This document shows positions 51,257 to 61,904 of a DNA stretch of 64,000 bases, in pieces. The notes below the pieces were generated by a model. The model searched no databases. It was given only the letters and a program-made list of their open reading frames with translations, and had not been told where the DNA came from. The DNA lies in the NCBI GenBank assembly GCA_026874595.1, contig CM049319.1, positions 62,630,917 through 62,694,916 on the forward strand, given 5' to 3'. This DNA is from Sipunculus nudus (Eukaryota > Annelida > Sipuncula > Golfingiida > Sipunculidae). The translations under genes and the position numbers were made by a program. Numbering within the stretch: the first letter of the stretch is position 1; every line of letters starts with the position of its first letter.

Positions 51257-51961
51257 TAATATATTAAATGTTATGATTTATCTACAAGAAAAATCATTAG
51301 TTAAACTAGGACTGTGTATGAATGATTATGAATTTTTCAAGATTTGCTTCTTGGATGATAACATCTAGTGCTAGAAGCCATACGAAAACAATCGCAGATG
51401 GCACCCCCAGTCTTGGACATGATGATGGAGGTATCCAAGCACAATTTCAGGCCAATATGCCAAATCATTCGTGAGAAAAAGGGCATATATTTATACTATG
51501 AAAACCTTAAGGTAGGTGGTGCCACCTGTCTGCTTTATGAGAACTCTTCTAGATGGATGTACATGTCAAATTTGTACATGACCATAACATTGAACCACTC
51601 CTGAGATATGAGCAATTTTCACCTAAAGCAAATATTGCCACATAAAAAGAATGCAGATGGTACCACCAGTCTGGTATCCAAGATCAATGAACATGCCAAA
51701 TCTAAGCCCAATCTGTCCATTAGTTTTTGACTTAATTGAAATGATGGGGTATTAAAAGGCGTGAAAAAAGAAAAGGATAATAGGTGGCGCAACCAGTTCT
51801 GGGTACATGACAACACTATCAAAGATCTTTGGTCAATTTGATTTTTGGATCAATCCATGCACGATATTTTGGGATATTTAAGAATTTGTGTGATTTTCCC
51901 CCAAAATGGACTTATTCAAGGTCAAGGTCCCTCTCCTATTAAAGGTCATGACCCCATTTAA

Positions 51962-53370
51962 ACAAGGGACCCATGGGTCACATTGCTCAGCTGAATTTTG
52001 GAAAATATTAGAAACTGCAAAATATTTTTATTTCTTTTGGTTTTTCATGTATATTATCATTAGAAAAGCTATGAGAAAATGGCCCTGCTAAAATGAAACT
52101 CTGTAAATTATAGAATAATGGACATGAGCTAAACCATTTAGTGATGTACCAAAGGAACAAATAGGCCTACGGTAAGTGTTATATAAAAGTAACATTTATA
52201 AGGTAATTAAGTTTTCAAAAGTTAAATAAATGGCCATACGAGTTAAAAATTAATCCTACAAAGTTTGACCAATATTCCTAATTTTATTACTAAGTTAACA
52301 GTGTTATTCACACCTGGGCCCTGCCAACTTTAAGAGATATGAATGAAATGCTACAAAGTATTTATATCTTTTAAATCTTGTCAGTTAGCACTTACATTAG
52401 ATCCTAATATTTTATCACATTTGAATATTAGGATTAAATTCCTGAATTTTTTTTTTCTTTAAAAAAATCAAAATTGTCCAAGTCTCATCAATAAGAATTT
52501 ATTTTACATTAAAATTATAAGATTCATCTTGTTTATTAGTCCTGTGTATTGAAGGGGTGGGTGGGGGGAGGGGTCTCCATTGTTTCTGCTCGTTGCTGAA
52601 AAAAATTGTTAATTTTAAGATTCATCTAGTTCATAGTACAGGTCTGTCAAAAGAATGGGGTGGGGGGGGGGGGGGGAGAAAAAGGCTCCCTGTGGTATGG
52701 TATTAACTGCAGACAGCCTGATCAAGCTCAACTCAGTGAAGAGAGGGCTTGCCCTAGTGATGGGATTGCATAACATTATGCCTACAGCCTGGGGAACATA
52801 GAGAGCTGCACTGAATGACCTACAGTGACCAAAGTGGACTACTTGACAATGTAAGGGAATACAACAAGAGCCTAAAAAAAAAATTCAATTCCTAGCCTAA
52901 TTTTGCAGCTTTTATTTTCAAATTTCAGATTTTAAGAGATTAAATCTTTATGTGTACATGCTGTGAAAATTAATTCCACAGTACTTACAGGAAAAAAATG
53001 TGCCGTGGCCAAAGTTGGGCAAAATTTAAGGTACCAATTTTTCATTTTTGCTAATATTTTAAAAAATTTAAAAGATTTTGATCTAATTTTGGGTATACAA
53101 TTTAATTTTGATTAGTTAAAGTTATATTACTGGAAAAAAGTCCTTAGCTTTAACATGTTTTATGTTAAGCGATCAAATATCTTTCCTGAATTTTTACAAA
53201 ATGCATTATGTTTGAGCCCATAACTTTTTAAAATTATATAATACAGACCTAATTTCTGGCATGTACACAGGAACTATATAGAGGAGTAATTATGGTCAAT
53301 ATGAGGAAAAACAGATGAGTGGTTTTGATATTAGGCAGTCCTGAATTGTGAAAATAGGGTTTTTAATAAA
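51962..53370 (+). mobile_element. Family E element, head and partial body
   Basis: Head ACAAGGGACCCATGGGTCAC and GCTCAGCTGA at 51962-51995. The body at 52960-53366 matches 49370-49795, up to 'ggtttttaataaaa', where the next copy's head begins. No tail of its own is visible. It contains G-rich runs at about 52553-52573 and 52659-52677. Confidence 0.75.
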
Positions 53371-55960
53371 ACAAGGGACCTATGGGTCACGGCACTCAGC
53401 TGTTATATATAATAAGAAAATATGATTTAGAAATAATGGTTTGTGTGGTAATAAATATAAGCTGTATTATGAGTTGTTGTTGTTTAGCTTATGTATGATT
53501 TTGATAGTATCTTTGGAGACGGAAGAGGATTGATTTAATTTATTTTATTAACAAATAGAGTACTATTGTCACACAGATTTTGACTTGGCCATATAACTTA
53601 TAAGCAGAATATATAATATAAGAGTTTTACTATTTATTAAAAAAAATTACAAATATGTCCTAAATATAATTTTTATTAAAAATAACAAGAGAATCTTATG
53701 ATTTTTTAAAATGAAATATAACGGAAATGATTATTAAAATAATATTAAAGAATATATTCATGAATGCATTCATGAATACATTTTGAAAGTATTTGCACTG
53801 GTATTCATATACTTTCATTTTTACCTGAATTCCCATTCTTTATGCAAGAAATTTTATAATGGAGTACATATTCATATTCGTATTTAAATACAATTGCAAA
53901 TTATTCAACCATGTCTGGTATTTATTCAGTTTTCACCAAACAATGATGTTGAGAATCCAGAATATACAAAATTAACACATTTAAATAATGATCATAAGTA
54001 CCTGGTTTTATGGCTTTTATTTATATTTTTAAAAAATAAATGTAATATATTCATTTTGGACTAATTTCACAACAATGTACACACTAGACACAGTAGGAAT
54101 CTAGATTAATATTATCAACTGCATCTTTGTCTATCATTAATTTCTTTCATATGATCCCCATTCATTAGTAATGAATAATATGATTCACTTTTTTATCATT
54201 AAAATTGAACTGAAAAATACCATAGGTGACTGCATGGTGTTATTTGGAATACATCGATACAAGATTCTTATATGATCAGTAACTGCAAGTTAATTTTCTG
54301 TTATTATAAACTAACATATTTCTTTTCTATTTTTCTTTAATTTGTTATTAAAAACCAATAAAAATTTATTAATTTATTGTTTGTTGTTATGTTGTTGGTT
54401 AAAACTACTAGATGAGTCGAGTTGGACACCTGGATCAACTGTGGCTGGCCATAAGCTGCCTGGCTGCCCCAGTGTATGCCTCGCCCCAAGCATGCATAAT
54501 TTGCTGAAAGTTCAACAAGGTCAACATACAGGTGACTCAAGAGGGGCTGGAGAGGGCCAAGGTCTGTCATGGTCTCATAGAAACATTAACAAGCTACAAT
54601 TTTTGGCCAATTTCTTTCAGCTTTCTAAACTAAAAAGCTGAAATCCTTGTGTGCTAACATGAAAATTATATCAACAGTGCTCACAGGAAACAAACGTCCC
54701 ATGGTCAAAGTTGAGCAAAATTTAAGGTACTAATTTTATATTTATATTAATAACTTATAAAATTTGAAAAATTCAGAACTAATTTTGGGTATTCAATTGA
54801 ATCTTGATTAAATAATGTTACATCCCTGAAAAAAAAATCTCTAGCTTCAGCAATCCCCTTGTTAAGGGAGTAAATATATTTCTTGATTTTTTACAAAGTG
54901 CATTATGTTTGGGCCCATAACTTAAAACAATTACGCAATACTGACATCATTTCTGGCATGTGCATAGAGAATGTACAGAAAAATATGTATATCATATATG
55001 ATTAAAGTCAGATCAGTGGTTTTGATAATAGGCAGTCTTGAAGTGTAACTATGGGTTTTTAATGGAAAAATGAAGTTTTTCATTAATATCTCGAAGGTAT
55101 TAAGTCCTAGTGACCAAATTCTTGGCATGGTAGGGGATTTTGGTGACATCTAATTGTATGCCAAATATTAGGAACTGAGAGCTGAAGCTGGGGAGCTGAG
55201 CTCTTGCAAACTGCATAACACTAGCTTGATGTAAACAATATGTTACATGGTGTTTGAAAACTTGAATAAAATCTACAGTTTTTGATCAACTGGTTTCAAA
55301 TTTTTGGTGTTAACAGACAAAATGCTAAAAAAAACATGCTGTGAAAATTAAATCCACAGTACTTACAGGAAAAAAACGTGCCATGGTCAAATTTGGGCAA
55401 AATTTAAGGTACCATTTTTTTATTTTTGTTAATATTTTAAAAAATTTAAAAGATTTTGATCTAATTTTGGGTATACAATTTAATTTTGATTAATTAAAGT
55501 TATATTACTGGAAAAAAGTCCATAGCTTTAACATGTTTTGTGTTAAGTGGTCAAATATCTTTCCTGATTTTTATACAAAATGCATTATGTTTGGGCCCAT
55601 AACTTTTTAAAATTATAGAATACAGACATAATTTCTAGCATGTACATAGGAACTATATAGAGGAATATTTATGGCAAATATGAGGAAAAACAGATGATTG
55701 GTTTTGATATTAGGTGGTCCTGAAGTGTGAAAATAGGTTTTTAATAAAAAATTGAGGTTTTATCTTAATTTCTCAAAGGAACGAAGTCGCAAAGACCGAG
55801 TTTCGGCTTGGTAGGAGATCTTGGGACATCTAACATTATGCCGAATTTTGGATTCCTAGGTCTTACGGTTTCAAAACATGCCACATCTACGGAAGGTTGG
55901 ACGGACGACAAACAATGGACCATGACTATAGCTCAGATGACTTATAGTCAGCTGAGCTAA
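53371..55960 (+). mobile_element. Family E element, 2.6 kb copy 2
   Basis: Same layout as 47396-50021: head ACAAGGGACCTATGGGTCAC, 24-bp palindrome at 53755-53778, two ~680-bp modules (54696 and 55378), a GGACGGAC run and a terminal hairpin at 55929-55959. By eye, it differs from copy 1 by scattered substitutions and small indels only. Confidence 0.9.
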
Positions 55961-56120
55961 AAAGGCTTCGTCCTCTCACCCATGTCTATGCACATGTCAA
56001 GTTTGGTATAGACCGGTGAAACATTTTTTGAGTTATCACACCCAACAGGAATCTCTGCCACGGCAGGGCAACCATGCTAAAACCATAGAAATCCCGACTG
56101 TGTCTTGGGATACAATAAGT

Positions 56121-56948
56121 GTATTAAACCTGGTTCATTAATGTACACCACATGAATGGTAAACTAAGCTATAAAATTAAAAGTATAAGGAGTTATTTGA
56201 AACCACAACCATGAGGTTATTTTGCTAATTTTGTTTGAGAAGATAAATATTTCTGACAAAATGGGTTATTTTAACAAAAGATAAATTATCTAAAGTTATC
56301 ATGCTGTAGGAAAAACATGTTACTTCAAATATCTGATTATAAGCAAATTTTTAGAGACAATAAAAAACAAATATTTGGTACATCTGGTACTTGAACACAT
56401 TTCGAAAAAAAAACCTTTATAATAGTATTTGATAAAATTTATTTACTGCTAAGTTTTTCCATATGTTCACACTCATATGTTTGTGTGAGTGTGTGTGTGT
56501 GTGTGCAGTGGTTAAATGTAGAGTATTTCATCGCACACATGACTTGAACAATACAAAATTAATCCATCTTATCAATTTGAGTTCTTGGTTCATTTCAACT
56601 GCTTGGCCTTGTCATATATATTATTTATAATATCGTAACAGTAATAACTGAAATATAAATTTCAGTTATGTTTCCATTTTACAACTTTAAGGAGACTTAA
56701 ATTTGATTAAATAAACAAAAAACATGCTGCTCTTAAGCCTGTGTTACTTACATATATAAAAACACAGAAACAGGCAAATGCGTGAAAATAACATTACTGA
56801 CTTAGACACAAACAAGTGGTTTATGGCAGATCAGTAGCAGCAACAGTGCCACTTACATAAGAATAAGAGCAGTCAGAATGGTAATTTACCTGCGTCAATG
56901 TGTCCAAGGTAATGGCAATCAAAGAGATAGATAATAGCAATTTTTTGT
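56121..56948. other. No gene seen; (GT)n microsatellite
   Basis: AT-rich sequence downstream of UBE2M with a (TG)n run at 56482-56506. Confidence 0.6.
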
Positions 56949-57212
56949 TTTATTTGGGTAAATTTGGCCCAAATCCGATCAAGTGTCCATATTTGTGGAT
57001 AAAACCACGATAAATAAAAAAGTCTGCACCCCCGTTTGTCTTGAACAGCAGTAGTTGGTGCCACCTGGTGGTAACACATACAGCTCCACCTGGTGGCATT
57101 TTTTCCATTAACCTATCTCATTGGCTGCCCGAGGTCTCGCATAGGTTTCATCTTTACCTCCCACTGATGAAAGTAAATCCAGTGACAAAATATCCAAGGT
57201 ATCAGTTTTTGT
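56949..57212 (-). other. Possible UBE2M 3' UTR with AATAAA
   Basis: The first AATAAA on the minus strand after the stop codon that does not overlap the stop lies at 56954-56949, about 260 nt downstream. The stretch also contains two copies of a CCACCTGGTGG-like motif at about 57058-57098. The polyadenylation site itself is inferred. Confidence 0.35.
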
Positions 57213-57353
57213 TTATTTTAAACACCTCTCAAAGTATGTGGACCCTACATAGCCTCCACGCATGGACTTTGAGACATTCTGTTCGAAGAGTCTTCTGTTA
57301 TTCTGTAGGACCTCAGCAGCATCTTTGTTTAGAGGATCTTCAGGGTTTGGCTC
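57213..57353 (-). CDS. UBE2M: UBE2M (UBC12), terminal coding exon
   Basis: This is the last coding exon of the NEDD8-conjugating E2 enzyme. UBC12 accepts NEDD8 from the NAE1-UBA3 E1 and passes it to cullins. Read on the minus strand, the exon follows a cag acceptor (AG at 57355-57354). It encodes 46 residues beginning [20 protein letters not shown] and ending [10 protein letters not shown], then TAA at 57215-57213. From memory of the family it matches the C-terminal 46 residues of the 183-residue vertebrate protein with about four conservative changes (E/D, Q/S, R/K, I/V) and the same length. It corresponds to the C-terminal helices of the UBC fold. The frame is intact with no stop or frameshift, so this is a working gene and not a pseudogene. 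The intron on its 5' side is phase 0. A processed copy is excluded because the preceding exon lies 4.5 kb away with proper splice sites. Confidence 0.96.
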   Translation of the reverse strand, partial: EPNPEDPLNKDAAEVLQNNRRLFEQNVSKSMRGGYVGSTYFERCLK

Positions 57354-57480
57354 CTGGAATATAAAATGTCTTGGTGACAATACTGTCTGTTACACCTTCT
57401 GCATTATTACCACCCTGGATTTTATAATAAATTTATAAATCTTGCAAGTAATAAGAACCATATTGTATGAAAATGTGTAA

Positions 57481-58524
57481 ACAAGGGACCCATGGGTCAC
57501 TGTGCTCAGCTGAAGTTGACCTTGAAGGTAAAAATCTAAAATAATATCAAATGGAGATAAAGTGTAAGAGGAAGAGGTAATAAAGGCCATGGTTGGTTTA
57601 TATGATTGGTTCGTATTGATGTTTAAGAAATTGTTGCAAATAATATTTTGTGACCAAAACATGGTTGCTAGGGGGGGGGGTTATGAGAATTACTGTACAC
57701 CTGTCACAGCAGGGGATCTCCCCCAATGACTGTAACAAATCAGGAACCCTGGCAGAGCTGACTTCCAGTGACCAGGAGTAGGCGGCCTGCATATGGATAA
57801 ACAAAGTAACTGCAATAGAGCCTAAATGAAAAAATTCAATAACTACCCTAATTTTCAAGCTTTTATTTTCAAATATCAGATTTAAACAAATTAAATACTA
57901 ATGTTTACATGCTGTGAAAATTAATTCAACAGTACTCACAGGAAAAAAAACATGCCATGGTCAAAGATGGGCAAAATTTAAGGTACTGATTTTATTTTTA
58001 TGCTAATAACTTAAAAAATTTACAAAATTTGGATCTAATTCTAGGTATACAACTGAATCTTAATTAAACAAAGTTATATACTTGGAAAAAAAAATCTCTA
58101 GCTTCATGTTTAGTGAGTAAATATTTTTCCTGATTTTTTAAAAAGTGCATAATGTCTAGGCTCATAACTTTAAGAAATTACACTTTACGAACTTAATTTC
58201 TGGCATGTATATAGGAAATATATCAGAGAATACTTCTGGTAAATATTAAGGAAAACAGATCAGTGGTTTTGATATAAGGCAGTCCTGAAGTGTGATAATA
58301 GGATTTTTATTGAAATTTGAGGTTTTTCCTTAATTTCTGGAAGGAACGAAGACTCGGTGACCCAATTTTCTGTTTGGTAGGAGATCTTTGGGACATCTGA
58401 CAGTATGCCAAATTTTGGATTCGTAGGTCCAACGGTTTCAAAACAGGCCAGTCTAACGGACGGACAGACGACGGACAATGGACCACGACTATAGCTCAGT
58501 TGACTTACAGTCAGCTGAGCTAAA
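57481..58524 (+). mobile_element. Family E element inside the UBE2M intron
   Basis: About 1.04 kb. The head ACAAGGGACCCATGGGTCAC contains the 12-bp palindrome GACCCATGGGTC (57487-57498), then GCTCAGCTGA (57504-57513). The body shares 'catgccatggtcaaagatgg' and 'tttctggcatgtatatagga' with the larger copies. A GGACGGACAGACGACGGAC run and hairpin (58492-58522, loop TAC) end the element before AAAA. Antisense to the gene. Confidence 0.9.
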
Positions 58525-58614
58525 AATATTAACCAATGAAATACTGTGCAGTGTTTCATACAATCTTAGCAACAACCTCAAAATATCCACCACTTTATCA
58601 CAGTCACAATTTTT

Positions 58615-58720
58615 TTCGCTCTTGATATCAAACCTCATTTAGACAACCACCTCAAAAATGCATACACATAATAGAGGCCCGTTGGTGTCCGAATGAGGTT
58701 TCACTGTATAAGTGTAACAT
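58615..58720. mobile_element. Pogo-like MITE fragment
   Basis: Ends in GAATGAGGTTTCACTGTAT, the same terminus type as the right end of the MITE at 22151-22334. The left end is not clear. Confidence 0.5.
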
Positions 58721-58779
58721 TCTTCATATATGAGCCTTGTAAATTATGTGGTGACTAATAGGGCTAAAAAAAAAACGGT

Positions 58780-59100
58780 TCACCACATGCCTTGGGCAAA
58801 TAAAAATTCCAGAAACTGGTGTTTGGGCAACCTAAAGTCAGCACCTGCTTGCCCGATTAGTTACTCATCAACTAATCTTCCATATCTGTCATAATAATTA
58901 AGAGTTTTTATTAACAAACAACATTTTAACATGTTAACTGTCTATTATGCAAGAATACATGCAACATAATCATGTGGAAAACACAGGAAACAATCACTGA
59001 TTTTAATGGGCCAGGTAAATCATCTGGGGCAAGTAAATACTCATCCTTACTTGCCAAACTGGGCAAGTACATTCAAAAGATATTGTTGAGCCCTGGCTTA
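58780..59100 (-). repeat. Dispersed repeat H, copy 2
   Basis: Reverse-oriented relative of 35700-35965. GGGCAAGTA words and a 'gttgagccctggct' end. Confidence 0.55.
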
Positions 59101-59819
59101 TGGCATGAGTTCTCAGAATGACATATTACCATGCATTTCCTCTAAGTGATGAGCTCACACCAAATCTTTGTTCAATAAAATGCCACTATTATGAAACATT
59201 AACAGAGCAAAACTATCCTCTCACCATAAGTTAGTTCTTTCACATGCTTCAAATTTAGCAAGAATTCCATCACAAATAATTATAACTCTATATGCAAGAC
59301 AGCTACCCTGACCCTATTAATGCTCAAATGGACAGAATGACTGAGACAGATCAACTGTCAGAGAAATGTTTCCAATGAGGGTATGCTGGTTATCACCACC
59401 ATACATCTCTTCCAAATGAGAGCACTGATAACAGTGAGTTAAGTTTTCATTATCAAGCAAATACTTTGACACTTGCATTCAACTATCATAAATGACATCA
59501 AAGTATGACTTGCTAGCAATCAAATTGCCCTTTGAAAAACTTAAAAAAAAAGAACAAACACATGAAACTTGACAGCTAGTTAAGGTCTGGTACAAAAAAG
59601 GGGTGCTAGCTTAACAAAAATATATTTACCAAAAAGGGTAACATACAAAATCTGTACAACTAGAAAACCTATGCCTACACAATACTTTGCACATCAAACT
59701 CTTGGCTGCAGTGCTGACACCTGCTGGCAAGTTTGATAACAATATGTTGAGTGAAATGAATAACTTGGGGTATGACCACATTCACTTATATACCCTCCAT
59801 ACTGGGCTATAGCTTGTTA

Positions 59820-60247
59820 GAATTCTCTTAAAATTTCAAATTACAGGTATGTCTCATTTAATTAGTAGAATTTTCTTCAAATTCAACTTACAGGTAAGTC
59901 TCATTTAACTGGTAGGATTCTCATCAAATTTCAACTTCCAGTTAAGTCTCATTTAATTTGCAGAATTCTCATCAAATTTCAACTTCATGTAAGTCTCATT
60001 TAACTGGTAGAATTCTCATCAAATTTCAACATACAGGTAAGTCTCATTAAACTGGTAGAATTCTCATCAAATTTCAACTTACTGGTAAATCTTATTTAAT
60101 TTGCAGAATTCTCATCAAATTTCCAATTACTGGTAAGTCTCATTTAACTGGCAGAATTCTCATCAAATTTCAACTTACAGGTAAGTCTCACTTAATTTGC
60201 AGAATTCTCATCAAATATCAACTTACAGGTAAGTCTCATTTAATTAG
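59820..60247 (+). repeat. 48-bp minisatellite, nine copies
   Basis: Starts at 59820, 59868, 59915, 59962, 60010, 60058, 60106, 60154 and 60202. The unit is 'gaattctcatcaaatttcaa' 'cttacaggtaagtctcattt' 'aactggca'. Several units hold CAG|GTAAGT and TTTGCAG, which look like splice sites on the plus strand, opposite to UBE2M. Confidence 0.95.
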
Positions 60248-60249
60248 TG

Positions 60250-61229
60250 AATTATATGAACAGGAGCTTCAGACCACTAAGACAGAAAATCATTGATTCT
60301 GATGATCATCATTCCATTGTATTTATGTTTGTAACTGAAAAAAAAGTACTGCAAAATTTTGAAATCATAAAATACTAAAGTAAAGTAAAAATATAAAAAA
60401 TAAATATTTTAAGTTTCAGTTGAACATATAATACTGAAGTGTATAAATGAATCTTGATATCTTCATTAGTTATTTATGTCCAACAGAAGGGAACTGTTGT
60501 CATTTTGACATAAAAGTAGGTAGGTGTAAATGGCGTATATGTTTTGGCATTGTAAGCTTGAAATTAAAAAATTTTGATCAGAAAAAACTGTTGAAGCAAA
60601 AAGAAATCGGTCTGCCTTTGTATAACCAATCATGCCTGAACCAAACTTTGGGTATGTGTAATTATGATGCGAGTGGCTTTGTTACTTGGTTTACTGTAAC
60701 TTGAGATCAACCTGGGGTATAATTTGCTCAGTTGGTTCCAGTCAGCTGATCTGATGTCATGTGAATAATCAGCCATGTATCAATGGCAGAAAACCACAAA
60801 CTGTGTAGGCCTTGAAGGGAAAGGGCAGGGGCAATTAACTCAGCTGTACATACAAATGCTAGGTCAAACACCACCATTATAAATGTGCTAATAAGAATCC
60901 TGATATTCTAGTTTTCTGAGCAAAACTGGCTATAAAAGGCATCACTGACACCGTAACTGTAGCCAAGATACAGTTAAAATCCCCTGGATGAAACCGGTAG
61001 ACAGATTTGAAACTTGTTTAGATGGAGCAGAAATCCTAGGCTGATCCATGGTAGATTTTATTTCGCCTATTCCTAACTTAACTGCATCTCATCTAGGTGG
61101 TTTAAAATATAACTTGTAAGATTGCAGCTGTAATGTAGATTATGTTAGATCATGATAGTCATATTTGCGAGGTGAACTTTTTACCTAACTGTATTTCGAA
61201 ATTATCTGAGATTATGGTAGAAACAATTC
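60250..61229. other. Intronic single-copy DNA
   Basis: No exon seen. A degenerate tail hairpin ('gctcagttggttccagtcagctgatct', about 60727-60753) suggests an old family E end. The plus-strand frame 60447-60704 has no recognised features. Confidence 0.45.
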
Positions 61230-61760
61230 ACCTATTTCACAAAAATATGTAGAGTGGTCCAAAAGTTAGTGTTGACAAAAATTTCTATTTGGCTGATCCG
61301 ACCTTGAAGATGAGGGTCAAGGTCATCAGTTTTCCTCCAAGGTCTTAGTTGAAACAACTTGCATATCAAATTTAGGGAGAGATTATGCAGTGCTTAAAAA
61401 GTTACCACATTCACAAGAATGTGAAAATGAAACAATGAGCAAAAATTCCAGAGTTTTGACCTTGAGGATCCAAGCCAAGGTCACAAATTTTGGAACTCAT
61501 CAAAGGAATTGGTTGAAACAATTTGTGTATCAAATTTAAGGGGAAAATATGCATACTTCAAAAGTAAATGGGTTCACAAAAATTTTCTATTTGGGCTGAA
61601 TTGACCTTGAAGGTGGAGGTCAACAGTTTTCTGAGATATTGGCAGACACAATTCAAATTTCAGTTTTATGAAAGAATATTGAGTGGTTCAAAAGTTATTG
61701 CATTCACAAGAATGACAGATGAATACTTCCACCAACAATGACAGATCAAACACTGCATGT
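61230..61760 (+). repeat. Degenerate ~150-bp tandem repeat
   Basis: Three modules with 'gagtggt(c/t)caaaagtta', 'ttgaccttgaag/gg..caaggtcac' and 'ttggttgaaacaatttg.(g)tatcaaattt'. Confidence 0.65.
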
Positions 61761-61840
61761 CTCCCCCATTGGAAGGAAGACATTATTACAGTACCTGCTA
61801 CTCAACATGCAGATATGCTGGAAGATCAGTTAATACATAC

Positions 61841-61904
61841 CAGAAACAGATACTGAAGGCCATAAATTATTGAGTTGATTGTCAACACCGGTTTCCAGTC
61901 TTCC
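61841..61904 (-). CDS. UBE2M: UBE2M (UBC12), penultimate coding exon
   Basis: This 64-bp internal exon on the minus strand sits between a good acceptor (pyrimidine-rich ctatttttcag, AG at 61906-61905) and a donor gtatgt beginning at 61840. The first base completes a split Arg codon (phase 2). The next 21 codons read [20 protein letters not shown] plus a final Leu, which joins in phase 0 to EPNPEDP in the exon at 57353. The peptide equals residues about 117-137 of vertebrate UBC12, directly after the active-site loop. The catalytic cysteine (Cys111 in human, in the stretch before Arg116) belongs to the preceding exon, which I did not find between 61905 and 64000. That exon should lie past the window end. 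The exon is identical to the vertebrate peptide as I recall it, so the identification is secure. Confidence 0.96.

Larger units (their letters stand above)
51360..56120 (+). repeat. Array C element interrupted by ~4 kb of nested insertions
   Basis: 51360-51960 matches 34030-34730 ('caatttcaggccaat', 'taggtggtgccacctgtctg', 'gattttccccc/caaaatgga', 'tattaaaggtcatgacccc'). The match resumes at 55961-56120 ('ggcttcgtcctctcaccca', 'cacatgtcaagtttggtata', 'accatag'). The host order is identical to 34.0-34.9 kb once the insertion is removed. A GGTGGTGCCACC palindrome is at 51515-51526. Confidence 0.88.
57354..61840 (-). other. UBE2M: UBE2M last intron (4487 bp)
   Basis: Phase-0 intron with gtatgt donor and cag acceptor. 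It holds a hairpin-ended mobile element (57481-58524), a decayed repeat with ACTTGCCC motifs (58780-59100), a 48-bp minisatellite (59820-60247), a degenerate tail-like hairpin near 60719-60752, and a region of repeated 'ttgaccttgaag' blocks (61230-61760). The remainder shows nothing recognisable. Confidence 0.9.

Noticed and set aside
59820-60247. CRISPR-like short repeats
   Set aside because: Plain 48-bp tandem repeat with no spacer diversity.
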